Shown here: positions 56,121-64,000 of the stretch, piece after piece
How positions within the stretch are numbered: the stretch's first letter is position 1
How the letters are laid out: each line of letters starts with the position of its first letter
Origin: Prevotella sp. HUN102
GTDB lineage: Bacteria; Bacteroidota; Bacteroidia; Bacteroidales; Bacteroidaceae
Assembly (NCBI RefSeq): GCF_000688375.1
Contig: NZ_JIAF01000004.1
Coordinates: forward strand, 248,001-312,000
Length of the DNA stretch: 64,000 nt
Reading direction: 5' to 3'
Position numbers and translations under genes: made by a program
Notes under the pieces: model-generated
What the model was told of the DNA's origin: nothing
Seen by the model: the letters and a program-made list of their open reading frames with translations, nothing else
Database searches by the model: none

Positions 56121-56151
56121 TTTGATATGTGCCCAATATATCTTAATTTTG
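56121..56151 (+). promoter_or_regulatory. Bacteroidetes-type promoter of the DUF6140-like gene
   Basis: TTTG (56121-56124), 19 bases, then TAATTTTG (56144-56151). The leader would be about 280 bases, unusually long, and contains a CAGG/CCTG-bounded inverted repeat near 56270-56310. Confidence 0.65.
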
Positions 56152-56436
56152 CAAATATGAGCAGATGGATATTCTTCCGTCTGTTCCGTATGAGCAAAAC
56201 TTGCAAACGAGGTTATCGACCTGGTTAAATCTGGAAAATTTCAACAGGGGTGTCCATAATCGAGTTTAGGCAGGTTCTGTGCTCCCATTCTTATATGAGA
56301 GTATGGCCTGTTTTTACTTCATTCAGACCCTATGATTATTTCCAAAACCTTACCGGATGAATAGAGCTAAAGTGGGCTATGTTCCCTTTTCCTTTTATTC
56401 GTACCTCAGAATCTTATAAACTTTAAATCCATTATT

Positions 56437-56655
56437 ATGGCATTATTGAAAATCACCGTGAAAATGACAAAGCACTCTGCCGGAATGGTAATAGAACCCG
56501 GTATGAGTGTTCAGCTTGCAACAATGCTGCCCAATCCTATTACCAATCAGCAGGAAAGCGAAAAGGTAAACACCCTTTTCAAAAACAACTATGGTGTTGA
56601 TTTGAAGAAGATGGGAGCATTGAATCCTGCATATTTGAAAGTGGAAAAAATATAA
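56437..56655 (+). CDS. Small protein, probably DUF6140 family
   Basis: 72 residues: MALLKITVKMTKHSAGMVIE, then PGMSVQLATMLPNPIT, ending GVDLKKMGALNPAYLKVEKI. The pattern matches, from memory, the DUF6140 family of short Bacteroidetes proteins of unknown function. There is no signal peptide. It is the first gene of an AT-rich islet. A second reading frame starts 11 bases after its stop and is cut by the insertion element. Confidence 0.75.
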   Translation: MALLKITVKMTKHSAGMVIEPGMSVQLATMLPNPITNQQESEKVNTLFKNNYGVDLKKMGALNPAYLKVEKI

Positions 56656-56666
56656 AATAAAATACT

Positions 56667-56716
56667 ATGTCTACGTCTATCAGTTTATACGAGTTGCTTA
56701 ATAATGTTATTCACTA
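56667..56716 (+). pseudogene. 5' fragment of the gene split by the IS element
   Basis: Sixteen codons (MSTSISLYELLNNVIH) begin 11 bases after the DUF6140-like gene and run into a stop at the left edge of the insertion element. The open frame on the other side starts DKLKDDWDNYTTYTEY. I infer that both belong to one interrupted gene; the exact joining bases are not recoverable because no clear target duplication is visible. Confidence 0.55.
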
Positions 56717-56718
56717 GT

Positions 56719-58019
56719 GTCCACTAAAAATGGACGAGTTTAAAAATTAAATAAATTAGGTTTACCTGAACCACTTCGGTCTTTGTCATTTTTGAATATA
56801 GTTTTGTCGAAGAGATCTCTGAGATTTGTTGTGTCTGTAAGTGACATGCTGAGGATTTGCAGCACCTCATAAGTGCTTCTATCCAATCGCATATCATATT
56901 GCACAATGGCAACGAGGCAGTAGGCACAGATGGCGGAGTAAATCTGTATTCTGACAGCATTCTCAGTTGTTCCCCAAAATTTCTTGATTTTGAGGTGCTG
57001 CTTGAGCCACTTGAAGAAAAGCTCTATCTGCCAACGATTCTTGTAGAGGTCCGGAAACCTGCAGTGCGGTCAGTTCCATTGCGTTAGTCAGGAACATGAA
57101 CTCACGGCCTTGCTCCTCATCGAAGAATCGTACAAGCCTAAGATGTTCTGGATAGCCTTTCTGACTGCCATAGATGGTCAGCTCTATCTCAGCATCTGTC
57201 ATTATTCCCCGGGCAGCCTGCGTCTCCACTTGATGCACTTGTACTGCAAATTGGTCTTGGCCCTGACAACGAAGAACGACTCTGCACGATGTATGCGATA
57301 GAGCTCATTGAAGTTGTTGTAGCCAGGGTCAAAGATGTGGTAAGCACCAGTCTCAATGGGGATTTCCCCCATCGCCTTGGAGCCATGCACTGATGCTGTG
57401 GTGATATGAAAGAAGGCGGGAATCTGAGTCTCCAGGTCATATAGGGTATGTATCTTGATACCGCCCTTATGCTTGCGGAACTTGGCACACCAAAACACAT
57501 TCAGGCATAGCGAGATGGTCGTGGAATCGAAAGCATAGACATTACCGTCAAGTTTGAAGATATTCGCAGCCCGTTTGCGCCTGGCCTTACTCACAAGGTA
57601 GTAGGCATACTGCTCGAAGATGCGACAGGCACGATTTGTATTGGCTTTAGCCAGATTACTTCTGGTCACGTGCTTGCCAAGTCCGAGATGATAGCACTTC
57701 TGGTAATGTGCCTCTATGGCGACAATCAAGTCTCGCATGCTCTCACGATTGCTCAACTGGCCAAACATGAGTGTAAGGAGCTGGTTCCAACATGTGAAGT
57801 GCTTCACATAGCGGTTACCGCCATACTTATCAACGATGTGACGAAACTTGTCTGAATCCATAAAAGCGACCAATTGGGAGAAAACGTATTGGGGCTTATT
57901 CATATGCAGTCATCTGTTTGGACTGCAAAGATACAAAATCAAATCGTCGCACCTTGAAAATCTCTGTAACTAACTATATTTCAAATATTTCAAAGAACGC
58001 TTAGCGATTTTTAGTGGAC
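56719..58019. mobile_element. IS4-type insertion sequence, about 1.3 kb
   Basis: Terminal inverted repeats GTCCACTAAAAAT (56719-56731) and ATTTTTAGTGGAC (58007-58019) bound a single transposase gene on the minus strand. No obvious direct target repeat flanks the ends, which suggests a deletion or rearrangement after insertion. The element lies within the DUF6140-linked gene. Confidence 0.88.
56740..57903 (-). pseudogene. IS4-family transposase with two compensating frameshifts
   Basis: The intact protein would have about 387 residues. The N-terminal DUF4372-like domain (MNKPQYVFSQLVAFMDSDKF) and first catalytic Asp (VYAFDSTTISL) are read in frame to 57202, where a stop follows a one-base loss in the CCCC/GGG run at 57207-57213. 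The middle (MTDAEIELTIYGSQKGYPEH) is in another frame until an extra G at 57051-57052. After that the original frame resumes with the IS4 YREK signature (YKNRWQIELFFKWLK) and ends at 56740. As written the transposase is inactive. Confidence 0.88.
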
Positions 58020-58027
58020 GGCAATGA

Positions 58028-59182
58028 GATAAATTAAAAGATGATTGGGATAATTATACTACATACACAGAATATAAAGATAGAAAGTATATCCTGATAG
58101 TTCCTGACAGGAAGATAGGTGGCTGCTTTGATACTGATATCAAAGTGTTTAGAAATTCCAATATACCTTCCTGCATCAAGTTCTATGATGGCTTGCCTTT
58201 AACAAACGAATTGTATATGGGACACCCTTTCAATCCGGAGGTTTACGTTCCATTTGAACAGGCGGAAGAATTTCTTTTCCTTGATAAAGTGCAGGAGTTC
58301 TGTTATATACTGCAATGTTTAGGTGCAGAAGAAATAACCATAACCTCTGTGAAGGGTAAAAAGGTGGAAGAAATGAATTCTTCTCAGGACTCTCTTAATA
58401 TAGAGGGGAAAGCTTGGTTTGTTAAGGGAGAATTTGAGAAAAAAGACTCTTCTGTAAAAAACTTTAATTCAACCTCTGCCGATCAGTACGAAGTAAGGTA
58501 TATGTATGACCCTATGGATTTGCCTTTTGTCCCCAATGATATCGTATGGTATCAGAATCAACCCAAATGGCAACGTTTAGCACAGAGCCGTATACAGGGA
58601 AACACTTTAGAGTATAGTGAAAGTTTATCTACTAAAGACAGCCGTTTTACGTCAAGTTCTGAGAAAAATGAAATCAGAGGAAAACTCAAAGTATTGAAGA
58701 TGAAAATATCGGGTTCTAAAGAATCTGATATTGAGAAGCAATTAAAAGAAGAAACAGAAACAGAATGGCGAATTAGCGTAAAATTCCGATCAAAGAAATA
58801 TTTGGTTTCAGATTCAAATATTTCTTTACCCACGACAGCACTGAAAGCCGTTTCTTCATTGACAGACAATGAGCAGAAATTATTGAATGAGATAAAATCT
58901 TGCTTGGAGGATGATGGCATTATTGATTCTAATGAAGAAAAGTATTTAGAGAAGTTCCGTGAACGTTTAGGTATTTCTTCTGAGCGTGCTAAAGAATTGA
59001 GAAACTCAGTGGAAAAGTCTGTTTTGTCGTCCGACGAAGAGGAGTATGCGCTTGCTTATATAGAGTTATTGGAAAATGGGCGTTTGCCTCAATCATCTGA
59101 AAAAATAGTTATGCGTTATAGGAAATTGTATAATATTAGCGACGAGCGAGCAAAGTTTATAGAAAGATTTGCTCTGGAATAA
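58028..59182 (+). CDS. Uncharacterised protein with TerB-like C-terminal helical repeats, 5' end removed by the IS
   Basis: The frame is open from 58028, just after the insertion element; the first usable start inside it is a GTG at 58145 (345 residues from there). The N-terminal part is of unknown fold. The C-terminal 100 residues hold two related helical units (LNEIKSCLEDDGIIDSNEEK... and VLSSDEEEYALAYIELLENG...) with the ERLGISSERAKELR pattern often seen as a terminal domain in Bacteroidetes proteins. The sequence is more AT-rich than neighbouring core genes, suggesting transfer. With the DUF6140-like gene it forms an accessory pair of unknown role. Confidence 0.7.
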   Translation, partial: DKLKDDWDNYTTYTEYKDRKYILIVPDRKIGGCFDTDIKVFRNSNIPSCIKFYDGLPLTNELYMGHPFNPEVYVPFEQAEEFLFLDKVQEFCYILQCLGAEEITITSVKGKKVEEMNSSQDSLNIEGKAWFVKGEFEKKDSSVKNFNSTSADQYEVRYMYDPMDLPFVPNDIVWYQNQPKWQRLAQSRIQGNTLEYSESLSTKDSRFTSSSEKNEIRGKLKVLKMKISGSKESDIEKQLKEETETEWRISVKFRSKKYLVSDSNISLPTTALKAVSSLTDNEQKLLNEIKSCLEDDGIIDSNEEKYLEKFRERLGISSERAKELRNSVEKSVLSSDEEEYALAYIELLENGRLPQSSEKIVMRYRKLYNISDERAKFIERFALE

Positions 59183-59200
59183 GTCCCGAAATTTATAATT

Positions 59201-59275
59201 GTGTAAGCTCCATTTTTGTTCTTTATTTTTAGCAAATACGGAGATAATAAAAATATGGAGCTTGCACATTTTTTA
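59201..59275 (+). terminator. Intrinsic terminator of the split gene
   Basis: GTGTAAGCTCCAT (59201-59213) pairs with ATGGAGCTTGCAC (59255-59267), followed by TTTTTTATAT. The loop is long. Confidence 0.75.
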
Positions 59276-59306
59276 TATAGACCTTTACCTGATGTCTTAT
59301 ACCTTT

Positions 59307-59331
59307 GAGTTCGGGATAACCCCGAACTCAT
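59307..59331. terminator. Second stem-loop before the HU-like gene
   Basis: TGAGTTCGGG pairs with CCCGAACTCA over a 4-5 base loop, with an AT-rich flank. It may reinforce the preceding terminator. Confidence 0.5.
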
Positions 59332-59446
59332 ATATTTATATATTATTTTCTCCAAACCTTTAAAAAGGAAAAGAATATGTATGATTTAAATTAAATCGCA
59401 AAAGTAAATAATCTATATAATGCTTTTTATATTTCATATAAATACG

Positions 59447-59454
59447 TATATTTG
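59447..59454 (+). promoter_or_regulatory. Putative -7 box (TATATTTG) of the HU-like gene
   Basis: TATATTTG lies 27 bases before the chosen start codon. The region upstream is very AT-rich and has no clear TTTG at the right distance. Confidence 0.55.
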
Positions 59455-59481
59455 CAGAAGAAATATAAAAACTTCAATTAT

Positions 59482-59904
59482 ATGGCAATCAGTATCAGAC
59501 TGCAACAGAGTAAATTCAAGGAAGAGAATCGTGGTGGGAAGTGGCACGCACGAGTAGTGAGCAGTGGGGTTACGACAACGGAAGACCTCGCGGCATCCAT
59601 TCAGGAGAATACCACCTTCACACGTGGCGAGGTTACGGGCATCATTATGGCACTTGTAGACGAAATCAGTTACAGCCTGAGCCTCGGCAACACGGTGGTG
59701 CTCGATGGGTTGGGGCGTTTCCACCTCACGGTTGAGAGCGACCCGGTGGAAAATCGCAAGGATTTCGACATCAAGAAAAACGTGAAAGGCGTGAAGTGCA
59801 AGTTTCTGCCAGCCAGCCGTCGCGACCCTCACACCCGTAAAAGCACACAGGACTTTGCTTCGGGTGTACAGATTGTATGGGCTGATCCGGAAGACGAGGA
59901 ATAA
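59482..59904 (+). CDS. HU-related DNA-binding protein
   Basis: 140 residues starting MAISIRLQQSKFKEENRGGK; an in-frame ATG ten codons earlier lies in the promoter and is rejected. The HU/IHF fold is seen in LAASIQENTTFTRGEVTGII and GNTVVLDGLGRFHLTV. The C-terminus is longer than in classical HU and ends acidic (WADPEDEE), as in the HU-like variants abundant in Bacteroidetes. It probably shapes the nucleoid. It is convergent with asd, with polypurine repeats between. Confidence 0.9.
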   Translation: MAISIRLQQSKFKEENRGGKWHARVVSSGVTTTEDLAASIQENTTFTRGEVTGIIMALVDEISYSLSLGNTVVLDGLGRFHLTVESDPVENRKDFDIKKNVKGVKCKFLPASRRDPHTRKSTQDFASGVQIVWADPEDEE

Positions 59905-60135
59905 TCTGTCAAGGAGAAAAGGGACGAGAAGACAGGAGAACAAGGAATTTGAATGATAAGGGAAAGAGAGGATAAAAAGACGAGAAAGCAAGGAGATTTC
60001 TTAACTTGCTCGCCATTCGGCAATTTTTCAGAACAAAGAAATTTATAGATTAACTATTCTCTTTGTTCACTCCTTCACCATTAAAACTTCTTTCCTTGTT
60101 CATTCATCTACTTGTAAACTCGTCCTCTCGCTCAC
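59905..60135. repeat. Facing ACAAG/GACGAG-type repeats between HU-like gene and asd
   Basis: The left arm (59905-59997) contains AAGGAGAAAAGGGACGAG, AGACAGGAGAACAAGG and AAAGACGAGAAAGCAAGGAG. The right arm (60060-60135) is pyrimidine-rich: CCTTGTTCATTCATCTACTT then GTAAACTCGTCCTCTCGC. Together they can fold into one large stem between two convergent genes and may serve as a shared terminator. Confidence 0.7.
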
Positions 60136-60139
60136 TTCC

Positions 60140-61153
60140 TTACTTTACATTCCCCACCTTAATGAGATATTCCGCAATCTGAACAGCGTTCAGCGCAGCA
60201 CCCTTGCGAATCTGGTCGCCGGTGAGCCAAAGTGTGTTGCCGTTATCGTCGGCCAAGTCTTTTCTTACACGGCCAACATAAATGTTGTCGTGTCCGGAAC
60301 TCTCGAGCGGCATAGGATAAACATAGTTATGCGGATCGTCTACAAGCGTTACGCCCGGAGCTGCTTCGAGTGCCTTGCGGATATCTCCTACAGCCAAAGG
60401 CCTCTCTGTTTCAAACCACACGGATTCGGAATGACTGCGGAGCGATGAAACACGCACACAGGTGGCACTTGTACGCACGTCGGAGTGCATAATCTTCTGC
60501 GTTTCGTAGAACATCTTCATTTCCTCTTTCGTATAGTCGGTTTCGGTCATCTTGTCGATTTGAGGAATCACGTTGTAAGCCAACTGATGAGGGAACTTTT
60601 CGATAGTCTTTACCTCCCCCTCTTCTATCAACTCCTTATACTGCTGCTGCAACTCCTCCATCGCCACAGCACCTGCACCGGACGCACTCTGATAGCTGCT
60701 CACGCGAATTTTACGGATATGGCTCAGCTTCTCGATAGGATTGAGCACCACCACCATCATAATAGTCGTGCAGTTTGGATTTGCAATGATGCCGCGCGGA
60801 CGGTTCAACGCATCCTCCGCATTGATTTCCGGCACCACCAACGGCACATCCTTGTCCATTCGGAACTGGCTGGAATTGTCGATCATCACACAGCCGTACT
60901 TAGTTATGGTTTCAGCAAACTCTGCCGAAGTGCCGCCTCCCGCGCTTGTAAATGCTATATCAATGTCTTTGAAATCATCGTTATGCTGAAGTAGTTTAAC
61001 TTCTAATTCCTTACCCCTGAATACATATTTACTGCCAGCCGAACGGCTTGAACCGAACAGAACAAGTTCGTCCATCGGGAAATTTCTCTCTTCCAGAATG
61101 CGGAGGAACTCCTGTCCTACTGCTCCGCTGGCTCCAACTATTGCTACTTTCAT
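60140..61153 (-). CDS. asd: Aspartate-semialdehyde dehydrogenase
   Basis: 337 residues. It reduces aspartyl phosphate with NADPH, leading to diaminopimelate, lysine, threonine and methionine. The N-terminal NADP-binding motif is [15 protein letters not shown], and the catalytic Cys128 lies in [10 protein letters not shown]. The substrate-binding region ([19 protein letters not shown]) is complete. Length is typical. A TAATTTTG box lies about 35 bases upstream. Confidence 0.97.
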   Translation of the reverse strand: MKVAIVGASGAVGQEFLRILEERNFPMDELVLFGSSRSAGSKYVFRGKELEVKLLQHNDDFKDIDIAFTSAGGGTSAEFAETITKYGCVMIDNSSQFRMDKDVPLVVPEINAEDALNRPRGIIANPNCTTIMMVVVLNPIEKLSHIRKIRVSSYQSASGAGAVAMEELQQQYKELIEEGEVKTIEKFPHQLAYNVIPQIDKMTETDYTKEEMKMFYETQKIMHSDVRTSATCVRVSSLRSHSESVWFETERPLAVGDIRKALEAAPGVTLVDDPHNYVYPMPLESSGHDNIYVGRVRKDLADDNGNTLWLTGDQIRKGAALNAVQIAEYLIKVGNVK

Positions 61154-61187
61154 AAGTTGTCTTTGCTTTATTAAAAGATTTATGCTG

Positions 61188-61195
61188 CAAAATTA
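61188..61195 (-). promoter_or_regulatory. Putative -7 box (TAATTTTG) of asd
   Basis: The minus strand reads TAATTTTG 35 bases before the start. No good -33 element is visible. Confidence 0.45.
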
Positions 61196-61355
61196 CAAAA
61201 AAAAACGATTGGATGAATTAATTTTCCAAAATACTGATAATGGGAATTTGCACCTGCCTCTGTTTTTCATTGGGCTGCAACCCAAAGACGTATAACACGC
61301 AAGCTTCACTTGCGATGTAAACACTTGATAATCAATGGACAATTTATCTCTTTCC

Positions 61356-61430
61356 AATCGTGCGAAGAATGCGGTGCAATCTTCGCAAAAACGCATTGCA
61401 ATCGTGCGAAGAATGGAATCCAATCTTCGG
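61356..61430. repeat. GCGAAG-type intergenic hairpin element, copy 10
   Basis: AATCGTGCGAAGAATGCGG, GCAATCTTCGCAAAAACGC, GCAATCGTGCGAAGAATGG and CCAATCTTCGG alternate and can pair in nested fashion. The flank ACTTGATAATCAATGG before it resembles the block beside copy 2. Confidence 0.85.
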
Positions 61431-61442
61431 TCATTTGAAAAT

Positions 61443-61532
61443 GAACGAGGGGAAAGAGAGAACAAGGAGACAAAGAGACGAGGAAACAAGGGACAAGGAA
61501 ACGGGGGATGAAAGGGACAAGAATGCAAGGAA
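61443..61532 (+). repeat. ACAAG/GACGAG-type polypurine repeat beside copy 10
   Basis: AGAGAACAAGGAGACAAAG, AGACGAGGAAACAAGGG and similar units follow each other with an 8-9 base period. Only purines with periodic C interruptions occur on this strand. Confidence 0.75.
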
Positions 61533-61657
61533 ATTACTTGGCATATTCAGGAAAATAAAAGCGCGGCAATCCTGCATTCTTATGATTCTGAATAAAATTA
61601 ATTCGGCTGATAGATAAAAAACTGTCGGCTCTCAGCCCACAAGCCACAACTTTTTGC

Positions 61658-61665
61658 TATCTTTG
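61658..61665 (+). promoter_or_regulatory. Putative -7 box (TATCTTTG) of the antiporter gene
   Basis: TATCTTTG lies 32 bases before the start codon. The -33 element is weak. Confidence 0.55.
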
Positions 61666-61697
61666 CATAATCAAAATACGTTCTTTAAGAGATATCA

Positions 61698-63818
61698 ATG
61701 TTCAATTTAGCACAATATTTCCCAATTACTGATCCAACGTTGATATTCTTCGTTGTGCTCCTGATGATTCTGCTGTCGCCGATTATTATGGGACGTCTGC
61801 GCATTCCACACATCATCGGAATGGTGCTGGCAGGCGTGCTCGTGGGCGAATACGGGCTGAACATCCTGAAGCGCGATGCCTCCTTCGAGCTTTTCGGCAG
61901 CGTGGGTCTCTATTACATTATGTTTCTTGCCGGACTGGAAATGGATATGGAGGGACTGAAGAAGAACAAGGTAAGAATATCTATGTTTGGCGTGCTTACG
62001 TTTGCCGTGCCGTTCGTGCTTACCTATTTTATGGCTGTCTGTCTGTTGGGGCATTCCTCTATGTCGGCATTGCTGCTGAGCTGCATAATGTCGTCGAACA
62101 CGCTGATAGCCTATCCTATCGTGGGGCGATACGGGCTGACGCAGCATCCCAGTTCCACGCTCAGCGTTGGGGCAACGATGATTTCGCTGCTGCTCTCCCT
62201 GATAGGGATGGCAATGATAGTAAATTCCTTCGGAGGTGGCAGCGGCGGTGCTTTCTGGGTGTGGTTTCTGCTGAAGTTCGCCCTTTACATCTCGGGGCTC
62301 ATCTGGATGCTGCCCAGAATCACGCGATGGTTTCTCAGACGGTATTCAGACGCCGTGATGCAGTTCATCTTTGTGCTGGCAATGCTGTTCCTTTCGGCTG
62401 CCCTCTCCGATGCAATAGGCCTTGAAGGCATTTTCGGGGCATTCTTCTCGGGCTTGATTCTGAACCGTTTCATTCCGAGATTCTCCCCTCTGATGAGTCG
62501 GATAGAATTTACGGGCAACGCATTGTTCATCCCGTATTTCCTTATCGGTGTGGGAATGCTCATCAATGTGCGCCTGCTTTTTGAAGGCACGCACATCCTC
62601 TGGGTGGTGCTCTGCATTGTCTTTTTCGGTACGTTCGGCAAGGGGATCGCGGCTTACTTGATGGGCTTTCTGCTGCGGCTGCCAAGAGTTATGTCGGATA
62701 TGATTTTCGGACTCACGAGTGCGCACGCTGCCGGTGCCATTGCAATGGTAATGGTGGGACTGAAACTGGAGGTTGCGCCGGGGCAATACCTCTTCGACGA
62801 TGTTGTGCTCAACGGTATCGTGATGATGATTCTCTTCACGTGCATCATCTCAACGCTCGTAACCGAAAACGCAGCACAGCGCATACGACTGATGAAGAAG
62901 GAAGAGCCGGAAATGGTAAAGACCGACAGCGACGAGAAGATTCTCATACCGGTGAAATATCCCGAATATGCCGACAGCCTTCTCTCATTGGCAATGCTGA
63001 TGCGCAACAGGAAACTGAAGCGCGAAATAGTAGCACTGAACGTTGTCTACGACGATGTGAACATAGCAGCCAATCAGGAGGAAGGCAGAAGACTGCTGGA
63101 CCATCTTCAGCAACACGCCAGTGCTGCCGACGTGCCTTTGGAGACTCAAGTGCGAATTGCTGCCAATATTGCCAATGGAATCAAGCACGCCTTCAAGGAG
63201 TTTCAGGCATCGGAAATCATTATGGGACTGCACGGCCGTCAGGAACTGACCAAGGGATTCTGGGGAGAATTTACGCAGAGCCTTTACAACGGACTGAGCC
63301 GGCAAATCATCATCACGCGCATCACGCAGCCTTTGAACACCATCCGAAGGATTCAGGTGGCAGTTCCTTCGCGCGCAGAATTTGAACCGGGTTTCTACCG
63401 TTGGCTGGAACGCCTCTCACGACTGGCAGCCAATCTTGAATGCCGCATTGTTTTCCACGGCAGACAGGACACGCTGCAACTGCTCAACGGCTATGTGCGC
63501 AACCGGCATCCCAAAGTAAGGGCGGAATATAAGGAAATGGAGCATTGGAATGAAGTGCCGAAACTTGCCGCGCAGGTAAACGAGGACCATCTTTTCGTAT
63601 TGATTACTGCACGCAAAGGCACCATTTCGTATAAATCGGCAATGGAACGTCTGCCACAGGAGGTAAACCGATTCTTCAAGGGCAAGACCATTATGATGAT
63701 ATTCCCCGACCAGTACGGCGACCGTATGGACGGAATGACATTCGCACAGTCGCAGCACACCGAGGAACGGAGTGCCTACGAGGTGTTCCTCAGTTGGTTT
63801 CACAGTAAATTCAGATAA
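61698..63818 (+). CDS. CPA2-family cation:proton antiporter with C-terminal cytoplasmic domains
   Basis: 706 residues. Residues 1 to about 400 form an eleven- to twelve-helix Na+/H+ exchanger domain (IPHIIGMVLAGVLVGEYGLN; SSNTLIAYPIVGRYG; ALSDAIGLEGIFGAFFSGLI). The remainder is cytoplasmic and looks like two USP-like nucleotide-binding units (ILIPVKYPEYADSLLSLAML; RIQVAVPSRAEFEPGFYRWL). Such proteins regulate internal pH or cation levels. The next gene starts three bases after its stop, so it is co-transcribed with the LolD-like ATPase. Confidence 0.93.
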   Translation: MFNLAQYFPITDPTLIFFVVLLMILLSPIIMGRLRIPHIIGMVLAGVLVGEYGLNILKRDASFELFGSVGLYYIMFLAGLEMDMEGLKKNKVRISMFGVLTFAVPFVLTYFMAVCLLGHSSMSALLLSCIMSSNTLIAYPIVGRYGLTQHPSSTLSVGATMISLLLSLIGMAMIVNSFGGGSGGAFWVWFLLKFALYISGLIWMLPRITRWFLRRYSDAVMQFIFVLAMLFLSAALSDAIGLEGIFGAFFSGLILNRFIPRFSPLMSRIEFTGNALFIPYFLIGVGMLINVRLLFEGTHILWVVLCIVFFGTFGKGIAAYLMGFLLRLPRVMSDMIFGLTSAHAAGAIAMVMVGLKLEVAPGQYLFDDVVLNGIVMMILFTCIISTLVTENAAQRIRLMKKEEPEMVKTDSDEKILIPVKYPEYADSLLSLAMLMRNRKLKREIVALNVVYDDVNIAANQEEGRRLLDHLQQHASAADVPLETQVRIAANIANGIKHAFKEFQASEIIMGLHGRQELTKGFWGEFTQSLYNGLSRQIIITRITQPLNTIRRIQVAVPSRAEFEPGFYRWLERLSRLAANLECRIVFHGRQDTLQLLNGYVRNRHPKVRAEYKEMEHWNEVPKLAAQVNEDHLFVLITARKGTISYKSAMERLPQEVNRFFKGKTIMMIFPDQYGDRMDGMTFAQSQHTEERSAYEVFLSWFHSKFR

Positions 63819-63821
63819 ATT

Positions 63822-64000
63822 ATGATAGATATCAAAGGTATAACAAAGAGCTTCGGATCGCTTCAGGTGCTCAAGGGTATCGACCTGCATATCAATAAAG
63901 GCGAAGTTGTCAGCATCGTCGGGCCGTCAGGTGCAGGCAAAACCACATTGCTCCAGATTCTCGGAACATTGGATAAGGCAGACAGCGGTTCGGTAATCGT
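63822..64000 (+). CDS. ABC transporter ATP-binding protein, LolD-like (partial, runs off the window)
   Basis: The first 59 codons: [20 protein letters not shown], then Walker [12 protein letters not shown]. The N-terminal layout fits the LolD/MacB group, which releases outer-membrane lipoproteins from the inner membrane or powers tripartite efflux. The signature and Walker B motifs lie beyond the window, so the subgroup is tentative. Confidence 0.85.
   Translation, partial: MIDIKGITKSFGSLQVLKGIDLHINKGEVVSIVGPSGAGKTTLLQILGTLDKADSGSVI

Noticed and set aside
56700..58030. Target-site duplication of the IS element
   Set aside because: The bases left of 56719 and right of 58019 share no convincing direct repeat.
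15763..61528. Short open frames with the recurrent peptide CEECxxxFAxxxx (near 15.8, 21.6, 37.2, 50.6 and 61.4 kb)
   Set aside because: The peptide is just the translation of the hairpin repeat (TGCGAAGAATGC reads CEEC). Between copies 8 and 9 differences fall on all codon positions and change most residues, so there is no sign of selection for protein.

Overview
The window looks like a chromosomal segment of a Bacteroidetes bacterium, most likely an oral Prevotella of the P. intermedia group. Promoters follow the Bacteroidetes form TTTG-N19-22-TAnnTTTG, and many genes encode lipoproteins with SC or AC lipoboxes. Three secreted proteins end in the GxYIxxGKKVIIK-type tail of Prevotella surface proteins. 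One of them is a C10 cysteine protease whose Cys-to-His spacing matches that of interpain A as I recall it. The species call is inference; the phylum call is well supported.

Layout. 1-3.3 kb: guaB followed by two periplasmic PpiC/SurA-type isomerases. 4.1-10.1 kb: the proteostasis cluster tig-clpP-clpX-recQ. 10.4-12.1 kb: formate-THF ligase. 12.6-15.4 kb: lptB divergent from an MlaE/MlaF lipid transporter pair. 16.2-21.3 kb: the housekeeping run DUF177-rpmF-fabH-era-der plus a lipoprotein, with a four-helix-bundle gene inserted between era and der. 21.9-27.8 kb: sensor histidine kinase, DUF5074 lipoprotein, FMN-binding protein, M13 peptidase. 28.5-31.5 kb: an ABC/DUF2807/permease/GntR operon. 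32.1-36.9 kb: DedA, MATE, FKBP, glyS. 37.5-42.5 kb: secreted and lipoprotein genes of mostly unknown role and a C1 peptidase. 43-50.1 kb: C10 protease and a giant frameshifted adhesin-like protein. 50.8-55.5 kb: parC-type topoisomerase, DUF3316, S41 peptidase. 56.4-59.2 kb: an accessory, AT-rich islet with an IS4-type element that splits a gene. 59.5-64 kb: HU-like protein, asd, a CPA2 antiporter and the start of a LolD-like ATPase.

The most unusual content lies between the genes. Ten loci carry a dispersed hairpin-forming element built from GCGAAGAWTG / CAWTCTTCGC arms. Some copies share up to 100 bp of further homology. A second class consists of polypurine tandem repeats, (GGAGTTAAG)n ending in AGGACAAT and ACAAGGAGACGAG-like runs. 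They occur as facing pairs around single genes, including the four-helix-bundle gene inside the era-der operon. A third is an exact 22-bp-period array of four GTACGTAC palindromes next to the GntR gene. I see no tRNA, rRNA or CRISPR array.
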